DNA from: Nicotiana tabacum
Lineage: Eukaryota; Streptophyta; Magnoliopsida; Solanales; Solanaceae
Assembly (NCBI RefSeq): GCF_000715075.1
Contig: NC_134094.1
Span: forward strand, 77,234,838-77,298,837
Reading direction: 5' to 3'
Length of the DNA: 64,000 nt
Shown here: in pieces, positions 1-10,860 of the stretch
How positions within the stretch are numbered: the stretch's first letter is position 1
Layout of the letters: every line of letters begins with the position of its first letter
Translations under genes and position numbers: made by a program
Notes under the pieces: generated by a model
Told to the model about the DNA's origin: nothing
Database searches by the model: none
What the model saw: the letters and a program-made list of their open reading frames with translations, nothing else

Positions 1-870
1 AGTTCTTCAACTGTCTCCGGTCCAAGTTGAGCCACATTTCGAGTTTTCATCCCTATAAGACGACCCGACAGAACAATTCAATGGCATGCTGGAGGAGTAC
101 CTTTGGCACTTTGTTACTGGCTCGCAGAAGAATTGGGTGAAGCTCTTGGATGCTGCTACAGTTGTGTTTCAACGTGCAAAAGAGCTCGAGTACCAACAAG
201 TGCGCTTTTGAAATTGTTACCGGGGAGCAACCACTCCTCCCGCATACTGTAGATGCCCCAAATGTGTCAAAATCTCCTTGAGCTACTAGCTTCTTGAAGG
301 AATGGAAGCAGAACTGGAGATAGTGTGAAGCTATCTTAAGAAGGCCCATAAGCAGATGAAAAAGCATGCTGATCAGAATTGACTCTTCGTGGAGTATCAA
401 GTTGGGGACAAAGTGATGGTGAAAATCCCAAATAGATACCTATTTTCAGGGACTAACGACCCTCGCCTATTGCAAAAATACATTGGACCGCTGTCCTCTG
501 TGAAACGCAATGGGAAAGTGGCATACGGTGTTGATATCCCATCTTGGTGGAAGATCCATCATGTTTTCCATGTTATTTTGTTGAAGCCTTTTCAGGAAGA
601 CAAGGATGATCCCTCAAGGAGCTAGCTCACCATATCTAGTATCAAACAAAACAAATCAGCCGAGAAGAGAGTTGCCGAAGCTATACTTGATGACCGGGTG
701 ATTCATGCCTCACGATAAGATCATCAGGAATTCCAGGTGAAATGGAGAGGATGTGATGCCGAGGAGAGCACATGGGAGAGGGTGAAATAACTCAAAGCCT
801 TTAAGGACTTGATCGAAGACTATCTCCCAAGGAAGGCGCCGAGGATGTTGCCAAATCAGGTAGGGGAGAA
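1..870 (+). pseudogene. Ty3/gypsy chromovirus pol 3' end (integrase C-terminus and chromodomain), degenerate
   Basis: Remnant of the end of a retrotransposon polyprotein whose integrase would insert cDNA into chromatin. Around 40-240 conceptual translation across frames gives the integrase core end (Asn-Gly-Met-Leu-Glu-Glu-Tyr, then FEIVTGEQPLLPHTVDAPNV). An open stretch at 389-625 carries the GPY/F-type module (YIGPL ... HHVFHVILLKPF). In the same frame, past a TAG at 623, a chromodomain follows at about 670-830 (EFQVKWRG, ESTWE, then FKDLIEDYL), interrupted by TAA at 709 and 788. Frameshifts and at least three stops make it non-functional. It runs directly into a polypurine tract (861-870) and LTR. 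The 5' part lies outside the window. Chromovirus membership is secure from the chromodomain; the clade is not assigned. Confidence 0.85.
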
Positions 871-1514
871 TGTCATAGGCTGCTTTCTAGCCTTGACCCA
901 TGACCCCTTGGATGTGCCTGATGGCACCCTCACAAGCCTCTTAGTGCCGACTATCATGGATGGCCTCGTGGTCTTGGCCGCGCCAAGTAACAAGTGTGTC
1001 TATGCTAATGTTGTCCCACTGGTAGCCTATGCTCACGCCCAGCATCAGGGATGCTCACAAGCGCCCATTTGCAGGTAGCGCCCTATGCGCGAACCCGCAG
1101 CCAATGCCTACTTGCAGATGCCCCGCAACCAGCACCCGTGCGCATATACCCTGCACGCATTGCACACTGATCGAAGCTATTGACAAGGATGTTGCCCCTA
1201 CAAGTGCCAGCTGCTGAACCAGCTTTTCCTTTGTATAATCCTAGGTCCCTTTCCATGTAAATATAGAGTAGTTTTACTTCTTGTATTTGCATTATTATTT
1301 AACTTAGTTTTTATATTTTTAAGACATATATAAGGGGGTATAGTCGTTGAAGTTTTATTCAAGCAAACAAATCTCTAAATTGGTGTATCCTCCCCCCTTG
1401 CACCATGTTGGCTTTCTTGTAATCATTATTCTCTGTTAATAAAAGCAAGATTTCATTCAATTCTCTCGTTGCAAATTATGATCTTTATTTTGGATTTTCC
1501 GCACGGCATTGACA
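871..1514 (+). repeat. 3' LTR of the left-edge chromovirus
   Basis: Starts TGTCATAGGC right after the purine tract TAGGGGAGAA (861-870) and ends GGCATTGACA, giving the TG...CA ends expected of an LTR, 644 bp. A TATA-like TATATAAG lies near 1328. The other LTR is outside the window, so the boundary rests on the PPT, the terminal dinucleotides and the change of sequence character after 1514. GTCTA at 1515-1519 would be the 3' TSD. Confidence 0.7.
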
Positions 1515-2269
1515 GTCTAGTCTAGCATGTGTAAGATTACTCTTGACCTACCTTCAAGGCATCACTCTTCTTTCCAATACGTTATGGCCCTTGAGAAAAA
1601 TCCATATCAAGTGATCCCACATGAAGCTATGCCTTCCAAATATTCGTAAGCCATGTTATTCTCTTTCATCAACCCATAAATACCTCAAACCGAAATGTCT
1701 GATTTAAAGAGCCCTTCAATGAATCTGAAATTGTTCTGTTTATGTCTTTAACGCTACATTGTAGAATCAATAATGATATCAGAGTACTCCAACTATATGC
1801 CATAACCCAATACAGACCTCAAATCCTTAGCCATACAACAAAATCCGATAAATTCTTAAGTACCCCATCCTGGAACTTAAACCCACTAGAACCATCGTCG
1901 AGAGACATACACTCTGCTCTAGTCCCCAACACATAGTCAATACGCACTGAACAACTTGTGCCTTGTTAGCACGAAATTACTCTAAGAAGCTACCTGATCC
2001 TTAGGCAACCGAATAAATTCTCTCTTTACACACTATACCCACAAAGAATATCAAACTCGAGTCATTCCATAATCTCCATATATCAATAATATATAGTACA
2101 TCATGTATCTAGCCAATTCCTTGCCCAAATCATCCTCGATGTCACCCTTCTCAAATCATAGCTAATCTACAAACATATCCTATCTAGGAACTACAACAAC
2201 ACATGTATATATGATCCGATCGTCGATGGCAGACTCCCCCACTTAGCTTGAAGCCATAATCACATCATC
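1515..2269 (-). mobile_element. Interior of a minus-strand non-coding retroelement (LARD-B), distal part
   Basis: No coding potential seen. Read on the minus strand it contains GCTTCAAGCTAAGTGGG (2240-2260 region), also present in the interior of LARD-A at about 7908-7925, so both belong to one non-coding family group. It continues on the other side of the nested solo LTR at 13964-14814. The distal end of the element is lost behind the chromovirus at 1514. Confidence 0.55.
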
Positions 2270-3551
2270 TGATAATGCACACTAAATTTTCCTACTTAAC
2301 TACCATAATTTTTCATTGTTACTAAGCTAAATTTCTGATAAGCTCATATAGCACTGGTCATCAAATAAGTGCGGATTTTAACCACTTATTAGTACTTTCT
2401 TGCTTTAGTTTTTAGTCCGAAAGTAGTAATTTTGCTTCAGAATCTAATAAAAATGTGTGAGTTGCAAGCATGCTGGAGGATGTGAGCTCAATAAATAAAT
2501 CTAATTCAAAAGGTAGATATCCCAACTCAAATAGACAAAGAGGAGAAGTGCAAAGAAAAGTGCGGTCCGCAGAACTTATTCTGCGGCCGATGCAGGTGCG
2601 GCCCGCAGAAGGAGTAGTGTGGACGCAAACTAACCATCGAAGCTTTAAAGATTCTTAGAAGCACCGCAGTCCACACACCAAATTGTGCAGTCGTAGAAGC
2701 TGCTCGCACTAACAAGTGTTGAAATTATCAGAAAAGATGCAAAAGACCAAGTCTGAGGCCTCCTTGAAGCGTGGTCCACAGCCAAATTATGTAGCCACGG
2801 AAGGTAAAGTGCGGTAACAGAATCCCTCCTACTGTAAGAGCACTAGATGAAAGTGCAGACCACAACTGAATTATGCGGCCGCAAAACCTCCCAAAGGACA
2901 TTTTTGTCTGTGAATTTCAGAGCACTATAAATAGATGAGACACACTTTTAGGGCAACTTTTGTAGTGTAGCAGCTGGTAGCGGTTAGACTTAGCAATTTT
3001 GGGAAATTGGTGACTATAATTAGAGAAGAACAATTACTTTTACTTTGTAATTCTATCTTTATGTCTTCAATTACTTCTTCTTTTTTATTTTCCATGCCTA
3101 TGAGTATGAGTAGCTAGATTTTATCTAGGGTTGTGACCCAACCCTAGTGTGTAAAACTTATGGGTATTTAATATTAATGTTTGTTATTGATTGGGAGTAT
3201 GTTATTTAGCCTTTTTTATGCTTTGTATCTACAATTAATGGTTGCAAACATCAATTCATGCCTATTTGACTTAGTTATTACTTCAGAAAGAGGAACCTAG
3301 TTTAGGAAAACTTGTCTAACAAGAAATTGAACTAGTTGAGGTTTTGATTAGTTTGATTAAAGCATTTGAACTAGAGATAGGGATAATCCCACTTGGACTC
3401 TTATCAATTATTTAGGCATAATCACTCTTTGGACGATAGGTATTTAGTGGGTACTTGAGAATTGAGAGTTATAACACACCCCGATCTACCAAACAAGCAT
3501 AGATTTACTCTACCCATTAGGTTTACACCTAGGTGAAGGTTACATCCCTAG
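2270..3551 (+). repeat. Solo LTR (Athila/Tat-like), first part
   Basis: Begins TGATAATGCAC and is interrupted at 3551 by LARD-A; it resumes at 13694. The sequence style (TATAAATA at 2926-2933, then a long leader with the GGGTTGTGACCCAACCCTA motif, and a GTGGATTCGATCCC motif close to the end in the second part) matches Athila/Tat-type LTRs as I know them. Total length about 1.55 kb. No internal region or second LTR is seen, so it is read as a solo LTR. Confidence 0.65.
2555..2890 (+). promoter_or_regulatory. CpG-rich palindromic word array upstream of TATAAATA in the solo LTR
   Basis: About 330 bp with repeated near-palindromic words such as GCGGTCCGCAGAA, GCGGCCCGCAGAA, GTGGTCCACAG and GCGGCCGCAAAA, in an otherwise A/T-rich LTR. 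A canonical TATAAATA follows at 2926-2933. The placement suggests the U3 promoter; that role is inferred. Confidence 0.5.
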
Positions 3552-6330
3552 TGTAACGACCCGACCGGTCATTTTTATCCCTAGCACGTCGTTCGGTTGT
3601 TTGAGTCCATGAGTAGCTTCACTTCAGGTATTATGACTTGTACGTGTGGCCAGAATTGAGTTTCGGGAAGTTCGGAGTCGATTTGGAAAGAACATTCTAA
3701 ATTCGGAAGCTTTAAGTTGGAGGAATTGACTAATATTTAATTTTTGAGTAAACGACCTCAGAATTGGGATTTGAAGGTTCCAACAAGTTCGTATGATGAT
3801 TTTGGACTTGGGCATATGTCCGGATCGGGTTTTGGATGACCCGGGAGCGTTTCGGCGCCTATTGTAGAAAGTTGGCATTTTGGAAGGATTTCATAAATTT
3901 AGGTTGAAGTGCATTTCAATGTTATCGATGTTTGTTTAGGATTCCAAGCCTAGGAATAGCTCTGTGTGCTGATTCTAGACTTAGGGGCGCGTCCGGAAGT
4001 GTATTTGGAGGTTCGTAGATCGTCTTGGGGTCATTTGGCGAAAAATGGATAATTGAAGTTTTTGGAGAGTTTGACCGGGAGTAGACTTTTTGATATCAGG
4101 GTCGGATTCCAATTCCGAAAGTTGGAGTAGGTTGTAATGTCAATTATGACTTGTGTGCAAAATCTGAGATCAATCAGACGTGATTTGATAGGTTTCGGCA
4201 TCGATTGTAGAAGTTTGAAGTTTCAAAATTCATTAAGTTTGAATTGGAGGGTGATTCATAGTTTTGATATTATTTGGCGTGATTTGGGGCCTAGACTAAG
4301 TTCGTAATGTATTTTGGTATGTGTTGGTATATTTGGTTGAGGTCCCTAGGGCCTCGGGTGAATTCCGGATAGTTAACGGATCGCGTTTGGGTTGGAAGAA
4401 TGCAGGAGTTGCTGTCATCTGGTGTAACCACACCTACAAGGTTTTTGTCGCAGGTGCGGAGCTACAAAAGTGGCCAGGAGGTCGCAGAAGCGAAAAGGGA
4501 GTGGGGGACTGGCGGTCCGCAGCTGCGGACGATTTACCGCAAAAGCGGATGCGCACCTGCGGGGTATTTAGCGCATAAGCGGGTTGGGCAGCTGGGAGAC
4601 TTCCGCAGAAGCCGAACATTTTGCCGCACCTGCGGAACCACAGAAGCGGTCTAGTGAGCGCAGGTGCGGAGGTCGCCTAGGAAGAATACATAAGTTAGCC
4701 AAATCGGGTTTTAGCTCATTTCACATCTTTTCTCTCGTTGGAGCCAACCTTGGGGCCGATTTTGGAGTGCCATTTTGTCGTCCTTCATGAGGTAAGTGAT
4801 CCCCACATATTGTTAGTTAAATACATGGTTTATGCATGGATTTGAGATTTTGAAGAAAAAAACTAGAAATTGATATTTTTGGATTTTGACCACGAAATTG
4901 GACATGGAATTTGGAATAAATGATATATTTGAGTTCGTGGTGTTATGGGCAAAGTTTATCTCTAACAATTTCGGAATCTGGGAACGTGGGCTCGAGGGTG
5001 AATTTTACCGACTTTTCGAGAGGAGTTGGAAATTGTTTAAATTGATTAATTATGGGTATTATAGCACATTTTGATTGGTTTGTACCTTGCTTGCATAATT
5101 TTGGATCAACAAGCATCGATTTGAGGTGTTAGAATGGCGTTGGAGTCGGCTATGGAGCTTCGGAGCGAGGTAAGTCTCTTTTCTAACCTTGTAAGAGGGA
5201 ATTAACCCCATAGGTGAATCAATTTAATATGTGCTTCTATTTGTGGGGTCTATGTACGCACGAGGTGACGAGAGTCCGTACGTAGCTACTATTATGCTTA
5301 TGTCCGGGTAGTCTACGACCCAAATCATGTTATACTTGCGATGTTTTCAATCTACTTGTTAATTTAATTGCTTGAATCATATTGAAACTTGGTAAAGGAA
5401 CTGTAAAAGGTTAAACTTCATTTTCTTGACCCTCAATGAGAATTGGTATTTCCTTGAATAATTGCCCCTTAAATAAATCTTGAATTGGTTGTTTTAAATG
5501 TATTTTCTCTTTTGTGGAGCAGGCCGAATGCCTCGGTAGTAGATAGATGCATCTATGGTTCGTGTCGTTCGACCCTCGGCAGTGCACAGTTTAAATATTA
5601 TGTTGGATCAGGTCGTACGACCTCGGCATAATTTGTGCATGATAAATTTTTGGAACCAATTATAGTTGATATTGCTTCTTTGTCTTGAGATATAAATTGT
5701 TAAATAATGAGAATAAATTTGGAAAACAAAATTTCTTTTAATAAAAGAATTGTCCACTCACTTCTTGTTATTGAGTTTATAGTTGTTTCATACATCCCAT
5801 GCTTAAGTATAATATCGGTATTTATTGTTAGCCCATAGTAAGTGTCGGAGTCGACCCCTCGTCACTACTTCTTCGAGGTTAGACTAGATACTTACTGGGT
5901 ACGCGTTGATTTACTTACTCATACTACACTTGCTGCACATTTTTTGTGCAGGTACATATATGTCTAGTGGCCTTGTGGGCGCAGAGGCGCGGTTATTGCA
6001 TGGACTTAGGTGAGCTGCATTCTATACTACAATCCGTAGCCAGCATAGTCTTTTCCAGAGTTATTTATATCTTTCCTGTCTAATTTGTATTCCGGACATA
6101 TGCTCGTGCACTTGTGACACCGAGTTTTGGGAGTGGTTATGGGTTGTTCAGTATTTTAGTTGTGGAAATATTATCATTTACTCTGTAAATCCTATCTTTT
6201 ACTATTTAATTGAAGGAAATTACGATTGGAAAATACTAAAATGAGTAATTAAGTTAATTAGTTATCGTTGGCTTGCCTGACAACGGTGTTAGGCGCCATC
6301 ACGACCTTTAAAGGATTTTGGGTCGTGAAA
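3552..6330 (+). repeat. 5' LTR of LARD-A
   Basis: Starts TGTAACGACCCGACC and ends GGTCGTGAAA where the 3' copy ends GGTCGTGACA. It aligns along its length with 10861-13693, with small indels (for example extra bases near 12155 and 13440 in the 3' copy). Confidence 0.92.
4435..4680 (+). promoter_or_regulatory. CpG-rich word array in LARD-A 5' LTR
   Basis: Repeated words of the forms CGCAGGTGCGG, CCGCAGAAGCGG and GCGCACCTGCGG, several on both strands. The block ends just before an A/T-rich TATA-like run near 4684-4695 (GAATACATAAG). The 3' LTR holds the same block at 11755-11985. Confidence 0.5.
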
Positions 6331-6333
6331 ACA

Positions 6334-6345
6334 TGGTATCAGAGC
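6334..6345 (+). other. Primer binding site of LARD-A (initiator Met tRNA)
   Basis: TGGTATCAGAGC, the complement of the 3' end of plant initiator methionine tRNA, three bases after the 5' LTR. Confidence 0.92.
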
Positions 6346-9300
6346 ACTAGGTTCACTTAGGTCTCACAAGTCATGAGCGATTCTAGTAGAGTCTTGCAGA
6401 TCGGGACGGAGACGTCTGTACTTATCTTCGAGAGGCTATAGGACACTTAGGAGCACTTCCCTTCTTGATTCATCATCGTGCGATTTGATTCCTTTGAGGC
6501 TTATGCCTTCATTTTCTTCCTATTCAATCTTATGCAAATTGAAGCGCTTGTTAAAAATTTGGAATCGAGGAATTTTAATGGTACTATAGATGTGGTGCAG
6601 GATGTTTCTTGCTACTTATTTGATTGGGATATTGTCGTCGCCTTGCGGAACGTCGTTATGTCGTTTCAGCTTAGTATTAGTATTACCTAAGGTTTTGAGA
6701 TTTGGCACTGATTGTTATGATGATTTGTGCGTTGCTATCGCACAGTGTTTGTGTAATAGTAGGATGATTGTCTATGCATCGAGGTAGTGAATGACTTGAA
6801 AGGAGGTTTTACTCAGTGCATAATTCAGAGATTCGGTATTTTATTTACGGTGGAGGAAAGGCAATCGGGCTACGAATGCTTAGGTTTGGGTCAATGGCGT
6901 AACGAGACTTGGTATTTTTTAGCGTGGCGGAATTTTCATCTGTGATATGGTGTCGTCGTCTTTGTTGAATGTGTTAAGTTCGCTGGTGTTATGGTCTTCT
7001 TCAATTCGCCTATGGGGCAGGGTATTGTGGAATAGTGTCGGGGAATCGGCTATCAAAGATCGCGGTGTGTAGTGGTTCAAAATCAAATCGATGTTCCTAA
7101 CATTGATGGCTCGAGAAGGATGATCTTTGGAGAGGTTTAGAGTGCTAGCGATCTATTGGTTCAAGTGCTACAGAGATGGATTTGATTTACGGCCACAACT
7201 GGGCATTTATGAGGAAGGACATGTGGGAGGTGTCTTGCAGCGGTTAAATTTCTAGGAGGCCAAGTGTGAGAAGCAGAAGTCGAGTAGTTGCTTAAAGGAG
7301 AGGATTTGATCAAAGTGGGAGAGTGGTAGAGTAGCATATGGGTTCTGTGGTAGTATAGCTGCACTCCCTGAGGAAAGGTTAGAGTGATTTGGGATTCATG
7401 GTGGGCAGTGACTTAGGTCTACGGGCTTAATTTGGAATATTGGCTACTATACGGAGGAAGGTTAGATATGACGGAAAGGAGTAGCATGATATGAAGAAGA
7501 ATACAACATGACTTTGGATTGGAATGCATTGTCGCACCTTTATTTGATGTCCATGAGGAGTGAACGGACTTGTATAACTGGTGAATGAGCACGGGCTCAG
7601 GATGGTTTAAGGACTTCATAGTAATGGTACTCAGTGCAGCGTCGTTAGAAGGTGTCGGCATGGACTTTCCACATGTGAGTTATCTCCTGTGAGCAGATTA
7701 GCAGTTGTATGGTGTGGGTGGAGCTTCTACGAAGAATTCTACCTGCTATCCGGTAAGGGATCGGATATGTGAATGTGGCTAGTGATTCAGAGTGCTCATG
7801 AAATGTTTAACCAAAAGGTTGCGAGAAATTTGGCGGGTTGGTTGTTCAAGATCATTTCAATGGGGAATAAGGAGTCTTGGTGGGTTCCAGGGTTATGCAA
7901 TGGTAGCTTCAAGCTAAGTGGGAGAGCCTCAACGTCTATGATTTGATTGCGTGGTTGTCTACTTATGAGGTTTCTGGTTATCGATGAATTGGTGGGTTAT
8001 TACAACTAAGGAAAGAAAACATCAGTGGTAATTTGAGCAACAGATTTGGGAAATGTGTTCTATATTTGGCCTTAATCAATTCGTGTTCAGGCTTTGGGAA
8101 GACTAAGAGTTTATGCTATGTGTAGATGTGATGTACAAGGAAGTGAGTCGGTCGAGTGCTTTTTCGAGAAGGTGTTCATGTGCTAGCAGGGCCTTGGAGT
8201 TTGATCATATTTGGGAACAAGACAGAGTGGGTGACTCTCAACAATGGTCCTAGCGGATTCAAAAAACAAATTAAGTGTGGTGCCTAAGGATTTCGAGTCC
8301 GTAGTATGGTTAAGTATCGAGCATTGCAGCGGATTACGAAAAGGGGCTTGGAGTGTTCTATGTTATCATCGGTCTGCGATATAGCACTAGAGGAATGGGA
8401 GAAAATAACTTTGAATTCATAGAGATTATCAGAATAGGTATACCAGTTGAAGATGTGAATATGCGCACAAGGAGGGTATGAGATGGTTAGTGGGTTTTGA
8501 GACAACGTAATCTCGAGAAATGAGGTCACCCCGGATGAGTGCAGATTTGGGTACGTAATGTTTGAGATGGAGCTACTATTATTCCTAAAGCAAGTCTAGA
8601 GTAAATTAGGAGAAGTCGGATCGGTTAGCAATGTTTGAATTGGCATGGTGGTGGCAACGATCAGTTCCTTCAGCATGTTAAGTTATACACGTGATTCTTG
8701 GTGGTACGTGCGAGGCTTGACGGCCGCCGTAATTGATTTTATTTGGAGGCATTCGAGTATTATGGCATGTTATGTGTAGATGGATCCCAGAAGAGTTATG
8801 GCGGTTTAGACCACTACTAGAGGATTGTAATTTCTGCGGTTATGTGAATTCAGTCGCGTGTTGCTATGGTTCTCTTGAAATGAGTTAAGTGAAAGGTTCA
8901 TATATGATGAAGTGTGTATCCTACTAGTGATTCAGGAGTTATGATAAAATTCTTATACTCTCACGTATTGGCATGTTCGGTGCAGTGAGCGGCTTGGGAA
9001 TTTGAAGTTGAGGATCAAGGTTGCAGTTTGGTGTCGACAAGAATGTCAAGAGCTCGGACGAGCAGGAAAGAATTCAGATGGTTAAAATCAGCTAGTATTG
9101 TCTTTAGCAGCGTCACCAGATATCGGTGTCATATGTAAGAGGCTCTGTGTACTGATTTGCGGATTCTTGATTTGCTTTACAGCATTAATGTGGATGGCGG
9201 TATAGATGTGCAGACTTGTTACCTGGTGCGGAAGGTCGTGGGAGCGTATCCCACAGGAAGATTGTATATGTGTGACATGTAGTCACTTGATTGATTAAAG

Positions 9301-10847
9301 ATTTAAATCAAGTATGGAGATTTGTGTACTATTGCTCATGTGAGGGTTTAGGCCTGAAAATGTGCTCTATTCAGTTGGTTGTGAATTATGGAAGTTTGTT
9401 CCGTATTTGACGGTTGTTCTTGCATGTCATAGGAAAAGAGTCATTGTGGATCCTTGAGAGTTTAATTGCGCAAGCATGGTATGATCAGAATCGGTTTGAG
9501 GTCCGTTGATGGGTCCATATGTGGATGTGTACTCTACACCAGCCTGGGTGTGTTCATTCAGCATAGCATTCCCTATGGAAGAGTATTCGGGTGTGGGATG
9601 TTAATTTCATCGCCAGCTATTTCATGTAATACTCTATTGTGCCATATGGGTTGTGAGACGGCTTGATTATTTATACAATGTGTTGAGGTCCCGCGTAGCG
9701 GTGGTGTTATGTGAGAAGGATGGCTCTCTAGATGCAGATCATATATCGCACCTTAGTTGTGCTTGAGTTTTATAGCGTATGACGCTACCCGTCTCCCCAG
9801 GATTTGTATTATGCACTTGGCGTGCTTACGGTTGATATTCGGGCATTTCGTAACTATAAGCGTTATGGCTCGATGTGTGTTTTCTTTAAATTATTATGCA
9901 TGGATCGGGTGGCATGCCGTCACGGGTATGTTGTTTGGATCGGGTGGCACGCCGCCACGGGTATCATGGTTGGATTGGGTTGCACACCGCAATGGTATCA
10001 TGTTTGGATCGGGTTGCATACCACAACAGTGTGACGTTGAGTACAGTTTCCCATATCTATTCTTGTGTGTTTTGTTTCTCATTTATGAGGAAGGTTCATA
10101 ACACCCCTTTCGGTTGTTTAATTAGTTACGTGGGTTGAGTAGTTCTTTCCAGAGTTCGTTTTCCTTATGTATCACATTCGAGTTGGTAGTTTCTGGGCAC
10201 ATTATGGTATCATATGAAATCTTTGGTAGTATTTGAGGTGGCTTATTGCCTGAGAAGCTTATACTGGGTGAGACGAGATTGTTGGAGCTGGGATCAGTGC
10301 GATCAGATTTATATGAAGCATAGTAAAGAATAAATATCATTATTTGGTTCATAATGAGGTAATGGTTTTTGTCAAGAGGAGAAACTCAATGATTTGTTGA
10401 CTCGGCAGTTGGTTATGAATTTCTACACATCTCTTCCATCGTGGAAGCATTGCAAGAGTTGGAACAGGACTTATATGTGTCATGAGGGTGTTGTGGTCAT
10501 CAGATTCGTGGAATTTCGGCTATTGTTAGCAGAGGATGTTATTATGGTCATGTGAATTATGCGGTGCATGGTGTGAATTCAGCAAAGGTATGCAATCATG
10601 TTTTGGTACATTGTGTGGTGATTGATGCGGTGGTCGTGCGTTGGAAACAGGCCTGGCAGAAGATTTCGGAGGTTGGAATTTGGGTCTAAGGCTTATAGAT
10701 TGAATAAAAGATAGGACCTTCAGTTTAGCTCGAGCCGAGGTGCCAAACTGGAATTGTGATGGCACGGGTAGGTGCACAAGGTGTTAAACAGTGATTTTAG
10801 GCAACTTCGAAGCAATTCTTAGCACGTTTGAGGACGAACGTATGTTT
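6346..10847 (+). other. Non-coding interior of LARD-A
   Basis: About 4.5 kb without an ORF longer than 115 codons and without recognisable gag, protease, RT, RNase H or integrase motifs. The first 100 bases after the PBS match the leader of the Tekay-type element at 21774 (shared GAGACGTCTGTACTTATCTT). A motif TTTGAGGACGAACG at 10827-10840 matches the pre-PPT site of coding elements. The rest has no relative that I can name apart from LARD-B. Confidence 0.75.
9898..10033 (+). repeat. Four-copy imperfect tandem repeat in LARD-A interior
   Basis: Units of about 33-38 bp sharing GGATCGGGTNGCAYRCCG. Each unit is itself a near-palindrome (for example GGTGGCACGCCGCCAC). Confidence 0.8.
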
Positions 10848-10860
10848 AAGTGGGAGAGAA
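10848..10860 (+). other. Polypurine tract of LARD-A
   Basis: AAGTGGGAGAGAA immediately before the TG of the 3' LTR at 10861; plus-strand priming site. Confidence 0.85.
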
